Positions 43,332 to 50,255 of a stretch of 64,000 nucleotides of DNA are shown one piece after another. Source of the DNA: Catenulispora sp. GP43 (lineage in GTDB: Bacteria; Actinomycetota; Actinomycetes; Streptomycetales; Catenulisporaceae); NCBI RefSeq assembly GCF_041260665.1, contig NZ_JBGCCT010000017.1, positions 186,001 to 250,000 on the forward strand, given 5' to 3'. A program made the translations under genes and the position numbers. The notes under the pieces were generated by a model. The model saw nothing but the letters and a program-made list of their open reading frames with translations. It ran no database searches and was not told the DNA's origin. The number at the start of each line of letters is the position of its first letter. The first letter of the stretch is position 1.

Positions 43332-44354
43332 TCACGGCTTAAGCAGCACCTTGACAGCGCGACGCTGGTCCATTGCCTGGTATGCCTCGGGGGCCTGGTC
43401 GAGAGGCAGTACCAGGTCGAAGACCTTGCCCGGATCGATCTGCCGCTGCCAGACCAGGTCGATCAGTTCCGGAAGGAAGCGCCGCACCGGGGCATTACCG
43501 CCGTGCAGGTGAGCGTGGGAGAAGAACAGCTCCTGGCCGTCCAGGGTCACGCCATGGGAGACGCCGACGTACCCGATGTGGCCCCCGGGCCGGGTGGAGC
43601 GGATCGCCTGCAGCATCGACTGCTGAGTGCCCACCGCCTCGATGACCGAATCCGCGCCGAATCCGCCGGTCATCTCCTTGACGCGGGCCACGCCCTCGTC
43701 GCCGCGCTCGGTGACGATGTCGGTGGCGCCGAACTCGCGAGCCAGTCTTTGCCGCGGCTCATGCCGGCTCATGGCGATGATCCGCTCCGCGCCGAACTGC
43801 TTGGCGGCCAGAACGCCGAGCAACCCCACCGCGCCATCCCCGACCACGACGACGGTCTTACCCGGCCCCGCCTCGGCGGCCACCGCGGCGAACCAGCCGG
43901 TGGCCAGCACATCAGAGGTGGTCAGCAGGCTCGGGATCAGGTCCTCCTCCGGCGTGCCCGGCGCGGCGACCAGCGTGCCGTCGGCCAGAGGCACCCGCAG
44001 CCGCTCGGCCTGAGCGCCCAGATCGTTGATCCATTCGCGCTGCACACACGAGGTCTGGTAGCCCGCCCGGCAGTTCTCGCACGTGTTGTCCGACACCGAG
44101 AACCCACCGACGACGAAATCACCGGGCTTCACCGTGGTGACCGCATCACCGACCTGCTCCACGACGCCCACGTACTCGTGCCCGATCGGAGACGGGGCCT
44201 CGATCGCATCGGTGCCGCGGTAGGACCACAGATCCGAGCCGCACACGCAGGCGGCCACCACACGGATGACGGCATCCGTCGCCGCCTCGATCTTCGGGTC
44301 GGGCCGCTCCTCCACCCGGAAGTCGCCAGGTCCGTACCTCATGACGCCACGCAT
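43332..44354 (-). CDS. Zinc-dependent alcohol dehydrogenase (MDR family)
   Basis: This 340-aa dehydrogenase has the catalytic zinc ligands in CVCGSDLWSYRG and GHEYVG, and the Rossmann motif VVVVGDGAVGLLGVLAA. The structural-zinc lobe reads DNTCENCRAGYQTSC, so three Cys remain and the first ligand is Asp. DLGAQAERLRVPLADG is typical of a group of actinobacterial NAD(P)-dependent MDRs. It converges on the FHA gene with a 27-bp gap. The substrate is unknown. Confidence 0.93.
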   Translation of the reverse strand: MRGVMRYGPGDFRVEERPDPKIEAATDAVIRVVAACVCGSDLWSYRGTDAIEAPSPIGHEYVGVVEQVGDAVTTVKPGDFVVGGFSVSDNTCENCRAGYQTSCVQREWINDLGAQAERLRVPLADGTLVAAPGTPEEDLIPSLLTTSDVLATGWFAAVAAEAGPGKTVVVVGDGAVGLLGVLAAKQFGAERIIAMSRHEPRQRLAREFGATDIVTERGDEGVARVKEMTGGFGADSVIEAVGTQQSMLQAIRSTRPGGHIGYVGVSHGVTLDGQELFFSHAHLHGGNAPVRRFLPELIDLVWQRQIDPGKVFDLVLPLDQAPEAYQAMDQRRAVKVLLKP

Positions 44355-44561
44355 GGTCGCTCTCCTCGCCTCGATGAGGCCGGCCGCGGGTCACGGCCGG
44401 GCGGGCTGGGGGCCACACCACCCAGGAAACCGGCATTGCGCCCGCTCAGCGAGTCGCAACTGGTGAAGAAGCAGGCATTGTGAGCATCTCGCCTGGTAGG
44501 GAGCACGAAGGCCCGCCGCCAGGAGCGCCACCGAATCGCACGAATGATCTAGCCGAATGGG

Positions 44562-45113
44562 TCACTTGATGTCCAGCTGGACCGCGTGGCCGCTCACTGG
44601 TGGCAGGCACGCGGACTCACTGCACGCGGCATACCCGACGAGCGCGGTCGCCCCGCCCTGCCCGCCGATGGTGACGGGCAGGTCGACGGTCACCGGGCCG
44701 TCGGGGTACACCGGCAACGAAAGGTCCGTCCCCGTCAACCGGAGCGTGGTCGCCTTGGTCCGCGCGGCCAGCGGGCCGGCGGCCGACATGGAACCCCGCA
44801 CGACCAGCGAGACGGGCCGGCCGACCCCCTGGATCCCGTCGGCCGGCAGGTCGATGCTGTACAGGTGGAAGCCCGGCCGGTCCGGCGTCAGGGTGGCCAC
44901 GAGCGTGGCATGCGTCGTGGTGCGGCCCTTGAGGCCGATGACGACGGTAACGCCTTGGTCGGAGAACTGGGCCAGACGCGCCAGCCCTTTGTCACCGCCA
45001 CCGCCGCCGCCGTCACCGCCACCGCCACCGTCGCCGAAAGCCAGATAGGCGACGCCGACCGCGATGACGAGGGCCGCCACCGTCCCGCAAAGCCAGACGC
45101 GAGCGCGGCTCAT
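44562..45113 (-). CDS. Exported DsbD-N-like domain protein
   Basis: This 183-aa protein has an N-terminal membrane anchor (VWLCGTVAALVIAVGVAYLA), a Gly/Asp-only stretch, and a single immunoglobulin-like domain whose end (YAACSESACLPPVSGHAVQL) matches the two-Cys segment of the DsbD N-terminal domain. That domain passes electrons between thioredoxin-like partners outside the membrane. It overlaps the thioredoxin lipoprotein gene by ATGA, so the two probably act together in extracytoplasmic thiol redox. No DsbD/CcdA membrane core is encoded nearby. Confidence 0.8.
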   Translation of the reverse strand: MSRARVWLCGTVAALVIAVGVAYLAFGDGGGGGDGGGGGGDKGLARLAQFSDQGVTVVIGLKGRTTTHATLVATLTPDRPGFHLYSIDLPADGIQGVGRPVSLVVRGSMSAAGPLAARTKATTLRLTGTDLSLPVYPDGPVTVDLPVTIGGQGGATALVGYAACSESACLPPVSGHAVQLDIK

Positions 45114-45838
45114 CCGGCCCACTTCTTCAGGAAGGCCAGGAACGACGACGTGTCGAAACCCGGGTTGCCGCTCCTGTCGGTGTCCACCCGCGTGGCGCCC
45201 GAAGGGCTGAGAATGACGATCACCGGCAGGCCATAGGACCCCGAACTGCTCGGCGCGATCTGCGACAGCAGGCTCATGTTGTCGTCGACGTCGATTTGCA
45301 CCAAATGGTACGACGACGCCAGGACACTCTGGACGCCGGAGGTGTGGAACGCCTGGTCCATCGCGACGCAGTTGCCGCACCAGCTCGCACCGAAGTCGAG
45401 CAGCACCTCCCGCCCGTCAGCCTTGGCCGCGGCGCGCGCCGCCGCGATCTGGGCCTTGGAGTCGGCGGCGGGGTCGTAGCCGAAGGAGGACGGCACCGTG
45501 CCGGACGTCACCGGCCGCGGCGTCGTGGCCGACGGGCTGGACGAGCCCTTGGGCTTGCTCGGCGCGGACGTGGAGCGGCTGGATGACGGAGTGGGCGACG
45601 TCTTGCCGGTGGGGTCCGGGGCGGACGAGGCCGGCGTCATGGCCTGGGCGGACGTCTGGTTGGTGCCGGTGCCGGCCGCGCTCGAGGACGCCGCACTCGA
45701 GGACGCCGTACTCCCGGCGGCTGCGGGAGAACCAGGCCCACCGGCTGCCACACTCGACGATGGATTCGCAGACGAGGCACAGCCACCGAGGGCGGCCGCG
45801 AGTATTCCGACGGCCAGGGCCGAAGATGCTTTGCGCAC
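45110..45838 (-). CDS. Thioredoxin-fold lipoprotein
   Basis: This 242-aa secreted lipoprotein has a signal with lipobox LGGC, a Ser/Thr/Pro/Ala linker of about 95 residues, and a thioredoxin domain with the active site WCGNC and cis-Pro in GLPVIVIL. The FGASWCGNCVAMDQAF form is that of DsbD-gamma/Thioredoxin_7 reductants. The start is GTG 45838 with GGAG 8 nt upstream. The long Ser/Pro linker should carry the domain across the thick cell wall. It is co-translated with the DsbD-N-like gene. Confidence 0.88.
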   Translation of the reverse strand: MRKASSALAVGILAAALGGCASSANPSSSVAAGGPGSPAAAGSTASSSAASSSAAGTGTNQTSAQAMTPASSAPDPTGKTSPTPSSSRSTSAPSKPKGSSSPSATTPRPVTSGTVPSSFGYDPAADSKAQIAAARAAAKADGREVLLDFGASWCGNCVAMDQAFHTSGVQSVLASSYHLVQIDVDDNMSLLSQIAPSSSGSYGLPVIVILSPSGATRVDTDRSGNPGFDTSSFLAFLKKWAG

Positions 45839-45993
45839 CGGTTCGCTCCTCTGTCTCTATCAAGGGATCGTTGACACCTAGGAGAGTCGCCACCGCCGAC
45901 CAGATCACAGTTTTTTCCTCTCGGCTTGGCGGATCAGTCGGTCGGCCGAGGCCTGATCCGTCCCAGCCATCAGGGCTCTGTCACAGTTGCCCC

Positions 45994-46611
45994 ATGGACT
46001 TCTTCGAGAGCTTCCCCGCCCCTCCAGCCCACCCCGAGCCGCCGCCGACGCCACCGCGCCCGAAGTGGAAGAAGCCGGCCGCAACCCTGCCGGTGGTGAT
46101 GGCCGAGAACGCGATCATCGTCCGCGACGAGCGGCTCGCGCTTTCCATCGGCGGGCTGTCGGCCTACCCGAACGGCTTCGAGTTCTCGATCCACATCCGG
46201 CTTCGGAACGAGGAGAACCTGATCGATCCCTTCGGGCACCGGCGCCGGCGGGACTATGACCGCAACTCCAGCATCGCCGACAGTGATGATCCCGAGCGGA
46301 ACCTGCGTGTGGGCATCCTGTTCGCGGACGGACGCCGCGCCGCTTCCAGCCAGCCGCGCCGTCTCCGCTTCGACAGCGAGCCCGACCCCGAAACGATCAT
46401 CATGCTGCCCGGCCACGGCGGTGGCGGCGGCACGTCCTGGGACATGAGCTACTGGATCCACCCGCTGCCGCCGGAGGGGCCCCTCACCATCGTCCTGTCC
46501 TGGCTCGCGCAGGACATCACCGAGGTGCGTCACGAGCTCGACGGCTCCACGCTCCTCGCCGCCGCCGCACAGGCGATCCCCCTGTGGCCGGAGCCGCGTT
46601 CGGGTACCTAG
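45994..46611 (+). CDS. Hypothetical protein, 205 aa
   Basis: This soluble protein has a Pro-rich N-terminus (FPAPPAHPEPPPTPPRPKW) followed by a beta-rich domain with alternating strands (LALSIGGLSAYPNGFEFSIH, VGILFADGRRA, SWDMSYWIHPLPPEGPLTIV). It has no signal peptide. Similar proteins occur widely in Streptomyces-type genomes without known function (from memory). The ATG at 45994 lacks a strong ribosome site. It is divergent from the thioredoxin gene. Confidence 0.7.
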   Translation: MDFFESFPAPPAHPEPPPTPPRPKWKKPAATLPVVMAENAIIVRDERLALSIGGLSAYPNGFEFSIHIRLRNEENLIDPFGHRRRRDYDRNSSIADSDDPERNLRVGILFADGRRAASSQPRRLRFDSEPDPETIIMLPGHGGGGGTSWDMSYWIHPLPPEGPLTIVLSWLAQDITEVRHELDGSTLLAAAAQAIPLWPEPRSGT

Positions 46612-46802
46612 GGCAGCGCCTGCACCAGGCCGCGCCGGCGTGGCTGTGCTTGTTGTCCAATCAATCCTCCGCCGCCATCACCACCGCGACCGGCCACGCG
46701 ATCATGGCGGCCGTCATGGCCGGGCTGACCGTCGCGCTGCTGCGCATCGACCAGACCGTCACCTTGCGTACTCTGGCCGGCGGCCGGACCACCCCGCTCG
46801 AA

Positions 46803-46839
46803 GGGAGCTGATCCCCCAGACGGGAGCTGATCCCCCAGA
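46803..46839. repeat. 19-bp tandem duplication
   Basis: GGGAGCTGATCCCCCAGA occurs at 46803-46820 and, after one base, at 46822-46839. Each copy can form a small GGGA/TCCC hairpin. It lies directly after the stop codon (46846-46844) of the leftward ferritin-like gene and may serve as a simple double terminator. Confidence 0.8.
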
Positions 46840-46843
46840 TGCG

Positions 46844-47644
46844 CTACGGACCAGCGGGGTGGAGGGCAGACTCGGAGGGCCCTGTGCGGCCCATCGCGTT
46901 GCGCAAGGCAGGCGGCGGGGCCTTGAGCACACTCATTCGGCGATGGCCGCCCAGTCGTTCGTAGCAGTAAACGGCGTTGACTCCGAGCCCGAGCACCGCC
47001 TGTTTCCAACGAGGCCACTGCAAGATCCGCCCCATGCGCTTCATCACCGCGAGGCTCACCGTGCGGTAGACGCGGATCTCCGCGAGCGCGGTGGTGCGCA
47101 GCAGAGCGTCGATCTCGCCACGATGCCCTTGCGCGGACAGCCGGAGCAGCTCTTCGTGGCAATACGCGAGGTGGTTGTTCTCGTCGGAACAGATCATCCG
47201 CACCGCACGCCCGATCTCCGGATCATCGCCGAAGATCTTGCGCAGCAGGCGCATCTGCTCGGCCGCGCGCTGCTCGGTCACCCTGCTGTGCACGAGATAG
47301 ACCAGCACATCGTGCTCGGTCAGCGGCTCATCGCGGCGCAACCGCTCATGGGCCAGCCCGATGCCCTGCCGTTCGAGAAGCATTGTGTAGTCGGTTTCGG
47401 GCGGCACCTCGACCGGCTCGAGTCCACGCTTGCGCAGCAGGCCGCGAAAGATACGCCCGTGCTTGTCCTCGTCCGCACCGTGCCTGGCCACCTTCGGCGC
47501 CAGGACCGGATCGGGTACCAGCCGGGCGATGCGTCCGTTCTCCCAGCCGCCCTGGCTCTCGCCCTGCATGGCGATGCTGCAAAACAGCCGGTAGGACTGG
47601 TCGTTGTCCCGGATCTCACCGAACAGACTCGCGGCCGTGAGCAT
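46844..47644 (-). CDS. Ferritin-like domain protein
   Basis: This 266-aa helical protein has Glu/His motifs spaced as in ferritin-like di-iron four-helix bundles: ESQGGWENGR, ARHGADEDKHGRIF, SRVTEQRAAEQMR and CSDENNHLAYCHEEL. These would supply the two ExxH-type ligand pairs. A C-terminal extension of about 80 residues (LAEIRVYRTVSLAVMKRMGR on) is basic and may bind a membrane or partner. It could be an oxygenase or oxidative-stress protein. The start ATG (47644) has only a weak ribosome site. Confidence 0.78.
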   Translation of the reverse strand: MLTAASLFGEIRDNDQSYRLFCSIAMQGESQGGWENGRIARLVPDPVLAPKVARHGADEDKHGRIFRGLLRKRGLEPVEVPPETDYTMLLERQGIGLAHERLRRDEPLTEHDVLVYLVHSRVTEQRAAEQMRLLRKIFGDDPEIGRAVRMICSDENNHLAYCHEELLRLSAQGHRGEIDALLRTTALAEIRVYRTVSLAVMKRMGRILQWPRWKQAVLGLGVNAVYCYERLGGHRRMSVLKAPPPALRNAMGRTGPSESALHPAGP

Positions 47645-47871
47645 CCTGCACCGCCTTCCGCATAGCGCCCGTACGTTGCCCCAAGTCAATGCCGCCCTGC
47701 CGCACCCCGCCAGTCCCCCACCGGCGCCGCTAGCCCGAACGATTGACGCGGGGGTCCTGGCATGCGCCTGCGGGACACGTCGCGCGGGCACGCAAGTCGA
47801 TCACCTGGCCTCCAGCCGCAGTCCAGACCACCTCGCCGGGGCCCCTGCCCCGAACGCGCCATTTTCTTGTC

Positions 47872-47896
47872 AACCCAGTTCGCTCCGCGGTGCGTA
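47872..47896 (+). promoter_or_regulatory. ECF-type promoter upstream of the sigma factor gene
   Basis: AACC (47872-47875) and CGTA (47893-47896) are separated by 17 bp, the pattern of ECF sigma promoters (AAC at -35, CGT at -10). It lies about 38 bp before the sigma start codon, which suggests autoregulation. It was identified by eye only. Confidence 0.45.
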
Positions 47897-47934
47897 GAAC
47901 TAGTGACAGTGTTCCCATCAGCAAGGAGTCGGCA

Positions 47935-48429
47935 TTGACCGAGGAGGAGTTCACCGAGTTCTACACCTACTCGGTTCGTCGGCTTGTCGGCCAGCTGTAC
48001 ACGATGACCGGTGATCTGCACGAAGCCCAGGACGTCGTCCAAGAGGCCTTCGAGCGTGCTTGGGGGCATCGGCGTGCCCTGGATCGCGACGGTGCGCCCG
48101 AGGCGTGGGTGCGGCGCACCGCCTGGCGCCTGGCGGTCAGCCGGTGGCGGCGGGCGCGGGTCGGGGCGCAGGCCTGGTTGCGGCGTGACGACGCGCAGCT
48201 GGTGCCGGGACCGGACCCCGGCGGCGTGGACCTGACGTCGGCACTGCGGGTCCTGCCGGCCCGGCAACGGATCTGCGCCGCGCTGTTCTACGTCTGCGAT
48301 CTGCCGGTCGACCAGATCGCCGCCGAGACCGGGCTGGCCTCCGGCACCGTCAAAACCCACCTGTCCCGGGCCCGGACCGCTCTCGCCGCGCTCCTCGGCG
48401 AGACCTCCCCCAGTGAGGAGACCCCGTGA
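47935..48429 (+). CDS. ECF (SigE-type) RNA polymerase sigma factor
   Basis: This 164-aa sigma-70 has region 2 (EFYTYSVRRLVGQLYTMTGD, then EAQDVVQEAFERAWGHRRAL) and region 4 (LPARQRICAALFYVCDLPVD, then GTVKTHLSRARTALAALL) and nothing else. The start is TTG 47935, with AAGGAG 6 nt upstream; no in-frame ATG gives a better fit. The stop overlaps the next gene as GTGA. It resembles the SigE family of short actinobacterial ECFs. The next gene is probably its regulator. Confidence 0.92.
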   Translation: MTEEEFTEFYTYSVRRLVGQLYTMTGDLHEAQDVVQEAFERAWGHRRALDRDGAPEAWVRRTAWRLAVSRWRRARVGAQAWLRRDDAQLVPGPDPGGVDLTSALRVLPARQRICAALFYVCDLPVDQIAAETGLASGTVKTHLSRARTALAALLGETSPSEETP

Positions 48430-48827
48430 TGTCCCCCGACGACGAGCGCATCGCCGCGGCCCTGCGGCACACGGCATCCCGGGCGGCGTCGCAGGCCACG
48501 CCGTCCACACCCGAGCGGATCACCGGTCGCGGCAAGGCCCGCCGCCGGCGCCGGGTGGCCGCGGCGGTGATCGGAGGCGCGGGGATGGGCGCCGCGATCG
48601 TCTTGGCCGTCACCACGGCAGCAGGTTCCCCGCAACGCGACGAGCCCTCGCCCGGTGTGCACCCGTCGACCACCGCGCCGGCGCCGGTGCCGACGACGCC
48701 CCCTGCGACCGGGACCAGCCTCCCGGCGGATCCCCTTTCCAGCTCCGCCGACTCCGTCTCCTCGCCCTCGCTCGGCGATCCGTCCTCGTCCACGGGGTCG
48801 TCCAGGAACTCCGGCGGTCAACCGTGA
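48426..48827 (+). CDS. Small single-pass membrane protein, candidate anti-sigma factor
   Basis: This 133-aa protein has a cytoplasmic N-terminus with a helix (DERIAAALRHTASRAAS), a basic stop (GRGKARRRRR), one transmembrane helix (about residues 44-66) and a Pro/Ser/Thr-rich extracytoplasmic tail. The layout is that of membrane-bound anti-sigma partners, although no ZAS (HxxxCxxC) motif is present. GTG 48426 overlaps the sigma stop, and its own TGA overlaps the next gene's GTG, so all three genes are translated in step. Confidence 0.75.
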   Translation: MMSPDDERIAAALRHTASRAASQATPSTPERITGRGKARRRRRVAAAVIGGAGMGAAIVLAVTTAAGSPQRDEPSPGVHPSTTAPAPVPTTPPATGTSLPADPLSSSADSVSSPSLGDPSSSTGSSRNSGGQP

Positions 48828-50050
48828 CGCTGCCGCTTCTCGACCACCAGCGACCCGCGACCAAGTCGACCCCGGCGAACTCGGCGAACTCAGCGACCCC
48901 TGCGAACCCGGCTACCCCGCCGACCGAGACACCAAGCCGGCGCGCCTGGCACGCCGGACAACCAGTACTGCTCGTCTACATCGCCGCGGCAGTGCTGCAC
49001 ATCGCACTGCTGGCCGCCATGATCCCCGCCGGCGGCCCCGGCATCGCCGATCGCCTGCAGGCTTGGGACGGCCAGCGTTACGTGGAGATCGCGGCGCACG
49101 GTTATCCCAGCGGATTCACCTACACCGCGGACGGTCAGATCTGGGGCAACAATCTGGCCTTCTTCCCCTTGTTCCCGCTTCTGATCCGCGCCGTCCACAC
49201 GGTCACGGATCTGAGCTGGGAAGGCGCCGCGATCGTCGTGTCCCAGCTGTCGATGATCACAGCCCTGCTGGCCGTGCACCGCCTGCTGACACGTCTGTAC
49301 AACCGCCGCACGGCCACGATGGGCATCGTTCTGCTCGCGATGGCCCAGCCGATGTCGCTGGCGTTCTTCATGGCCTACAGCGAGTCGCTGTTCCTCGCCC
49401 TGGCCGCCGGCACTCTGCTCGCGGCCGAGCGCCGTGCATGGCTCACCGCCGGGCTGTTGGCGTGTCTGACAGGTCTGACTCGTCCTGCGGGCGTGGCCGC
49501 CACCGTGGCGCTGGCCGTCGCCGCGTCGCTGTATCTGTACCGGCGACGAAAAGCAGAGTGGCGGCCGGCCGCCGGCGTCGTCATCGGCAGCCTCGGCATG
49601 CCTGTCTACCTGCTGTGGGTCGCCAACAGGGCCGGCACGCCCGGCGCCTGGTTCACCATCCAACAAGCCTGGGGCACCCGCTGGGACTGGGGCAGTTCAT
49701 TCCTGAAGTATCTGGCGCAGTCCTTGACCACAGGGGACGGCTGGGTTCAGGTGAGCGTCGCGCTCCTGCTCCTTGCGCACCTCGCCGTCACCATCTTGGC
49801 CTGCTGTCGCCGGACCTGGCCCCCGCTGCTCGCCTACGGCGCCGTCATCATGATCTTGACCCTCGGGCAGAGCAACTACTACCACTCCAAACCGCGGCTG
49901 CTCATACCGGCCTTGGTCTTCCTGATCCCGATGGCCGACGCGCTGGCCCGCGCCCGGCCCGCCTCCAGAGCCGTCGCCATAGCCTGCGCCGCGCTGTTCG
50001 GGTGCTGGTACGGCTCCTACATGCTGACAGTCTGGTCCTACGCCATCTGA
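48824..50050 (+). CDS. Membrane mannosyltransferase, PIG-V-like
   Basis: This 408-aa protein has about ten transmembrane helices and a GT-C-type first loop with the acidic motif WDGQRYVEIAAHGYP followed by LAFFPLFPLLIRAVH, as in PIG-V-like mannosyltransferases. It should transfer mannose from a polyprenyl carrier to a wall or membrane acceptor on the outer face. The first 45 residues are a low-complexity Pro/Ala/Asn/Ser run. GTG 48824 overlaps the preceding stop. Linkage to an ECF sigma factor suggests that envelope stress controls this glycosylation; that link is inferred. Confidence 0.85.
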   Translation: MTLPLLDHQRPATKSTPANSANSATPANPATPPTETPSRRAWHAGQPVLLVYIAAAVLHIALLAAMIPAGGPGIADRLQAWDGQRYVEIAAHGYPSGFTYTADGQIWGNNLAFFPLFPLLIRAVHTVTDLSWEGAAIVVSQLSMITALLAVHRLLTRLYNRRTATMGIVLLAMAQPMSLAFFMAYSESLFLALAAGTLLAAERRAWLTAGLLACLTGLTRPAGVAATVALAVAASLYLYRRRKAEWRPAAGVVIGSLGMPVYLLWVANRAGTPGAWFTIQQAWGTRWDWGSSFLKYLAQSLTTGDGWVQVSVALLLLAHLAVTILACCRRTWPPLLAYGAVIMILTLGQSNYYHSKPRLLIPALVFLIPMADALARARPASRAVAIACAALFGCWYGSYMLTVWSYAI

Positions 50051-50136
50051 CGGGACCAGCCCTTTCTGAGGCCTCTGAGTTCCGGAACCACATTTCCTTG
50101 ACTGTCCCGTTGCCCCTCTGTAAACCGAATCTCATG

Positions 50137-50150
50137 GGAGAGCGCTCTCC
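50137..50150. promoter_or_regulatory. LacI/CebR-type operator before the beta-glucanase gene
   Basis: GGAGAGCGCTCTCC is a perfect 14-bp dyad inside TGGGAGAGCGCTCTCCAA, close to the TGGGAGCGCTCCCA sites bound by the actinomycete cellobiose repressor CebR and its relatives. It sits 106 bp upstream of the start codon, near a TAAACC-like -10. It differs from the TGCAACGTTGCA sites used in the adjacent locus. Confidence 0.6.
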
Positions 50151-50255
50151 AACGGCAGCCTGGCGCACACTGCCGGCCGAGCCGCACTCACCGCCACGCG
50201 GATCCCCGATCCGTCCCTGAGGTGCCGGCCCAGGCCGGCAGAGAGAGGCAGCTCC

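Noticed and set aside
46584-46811. 75-codon plus frame with a hydrophobic segment
   Set aside because: It starts inside the preceding gene without a ribosome site and matches no family; coding character is weak, though a small membrane-gene relic cannot be excluded.
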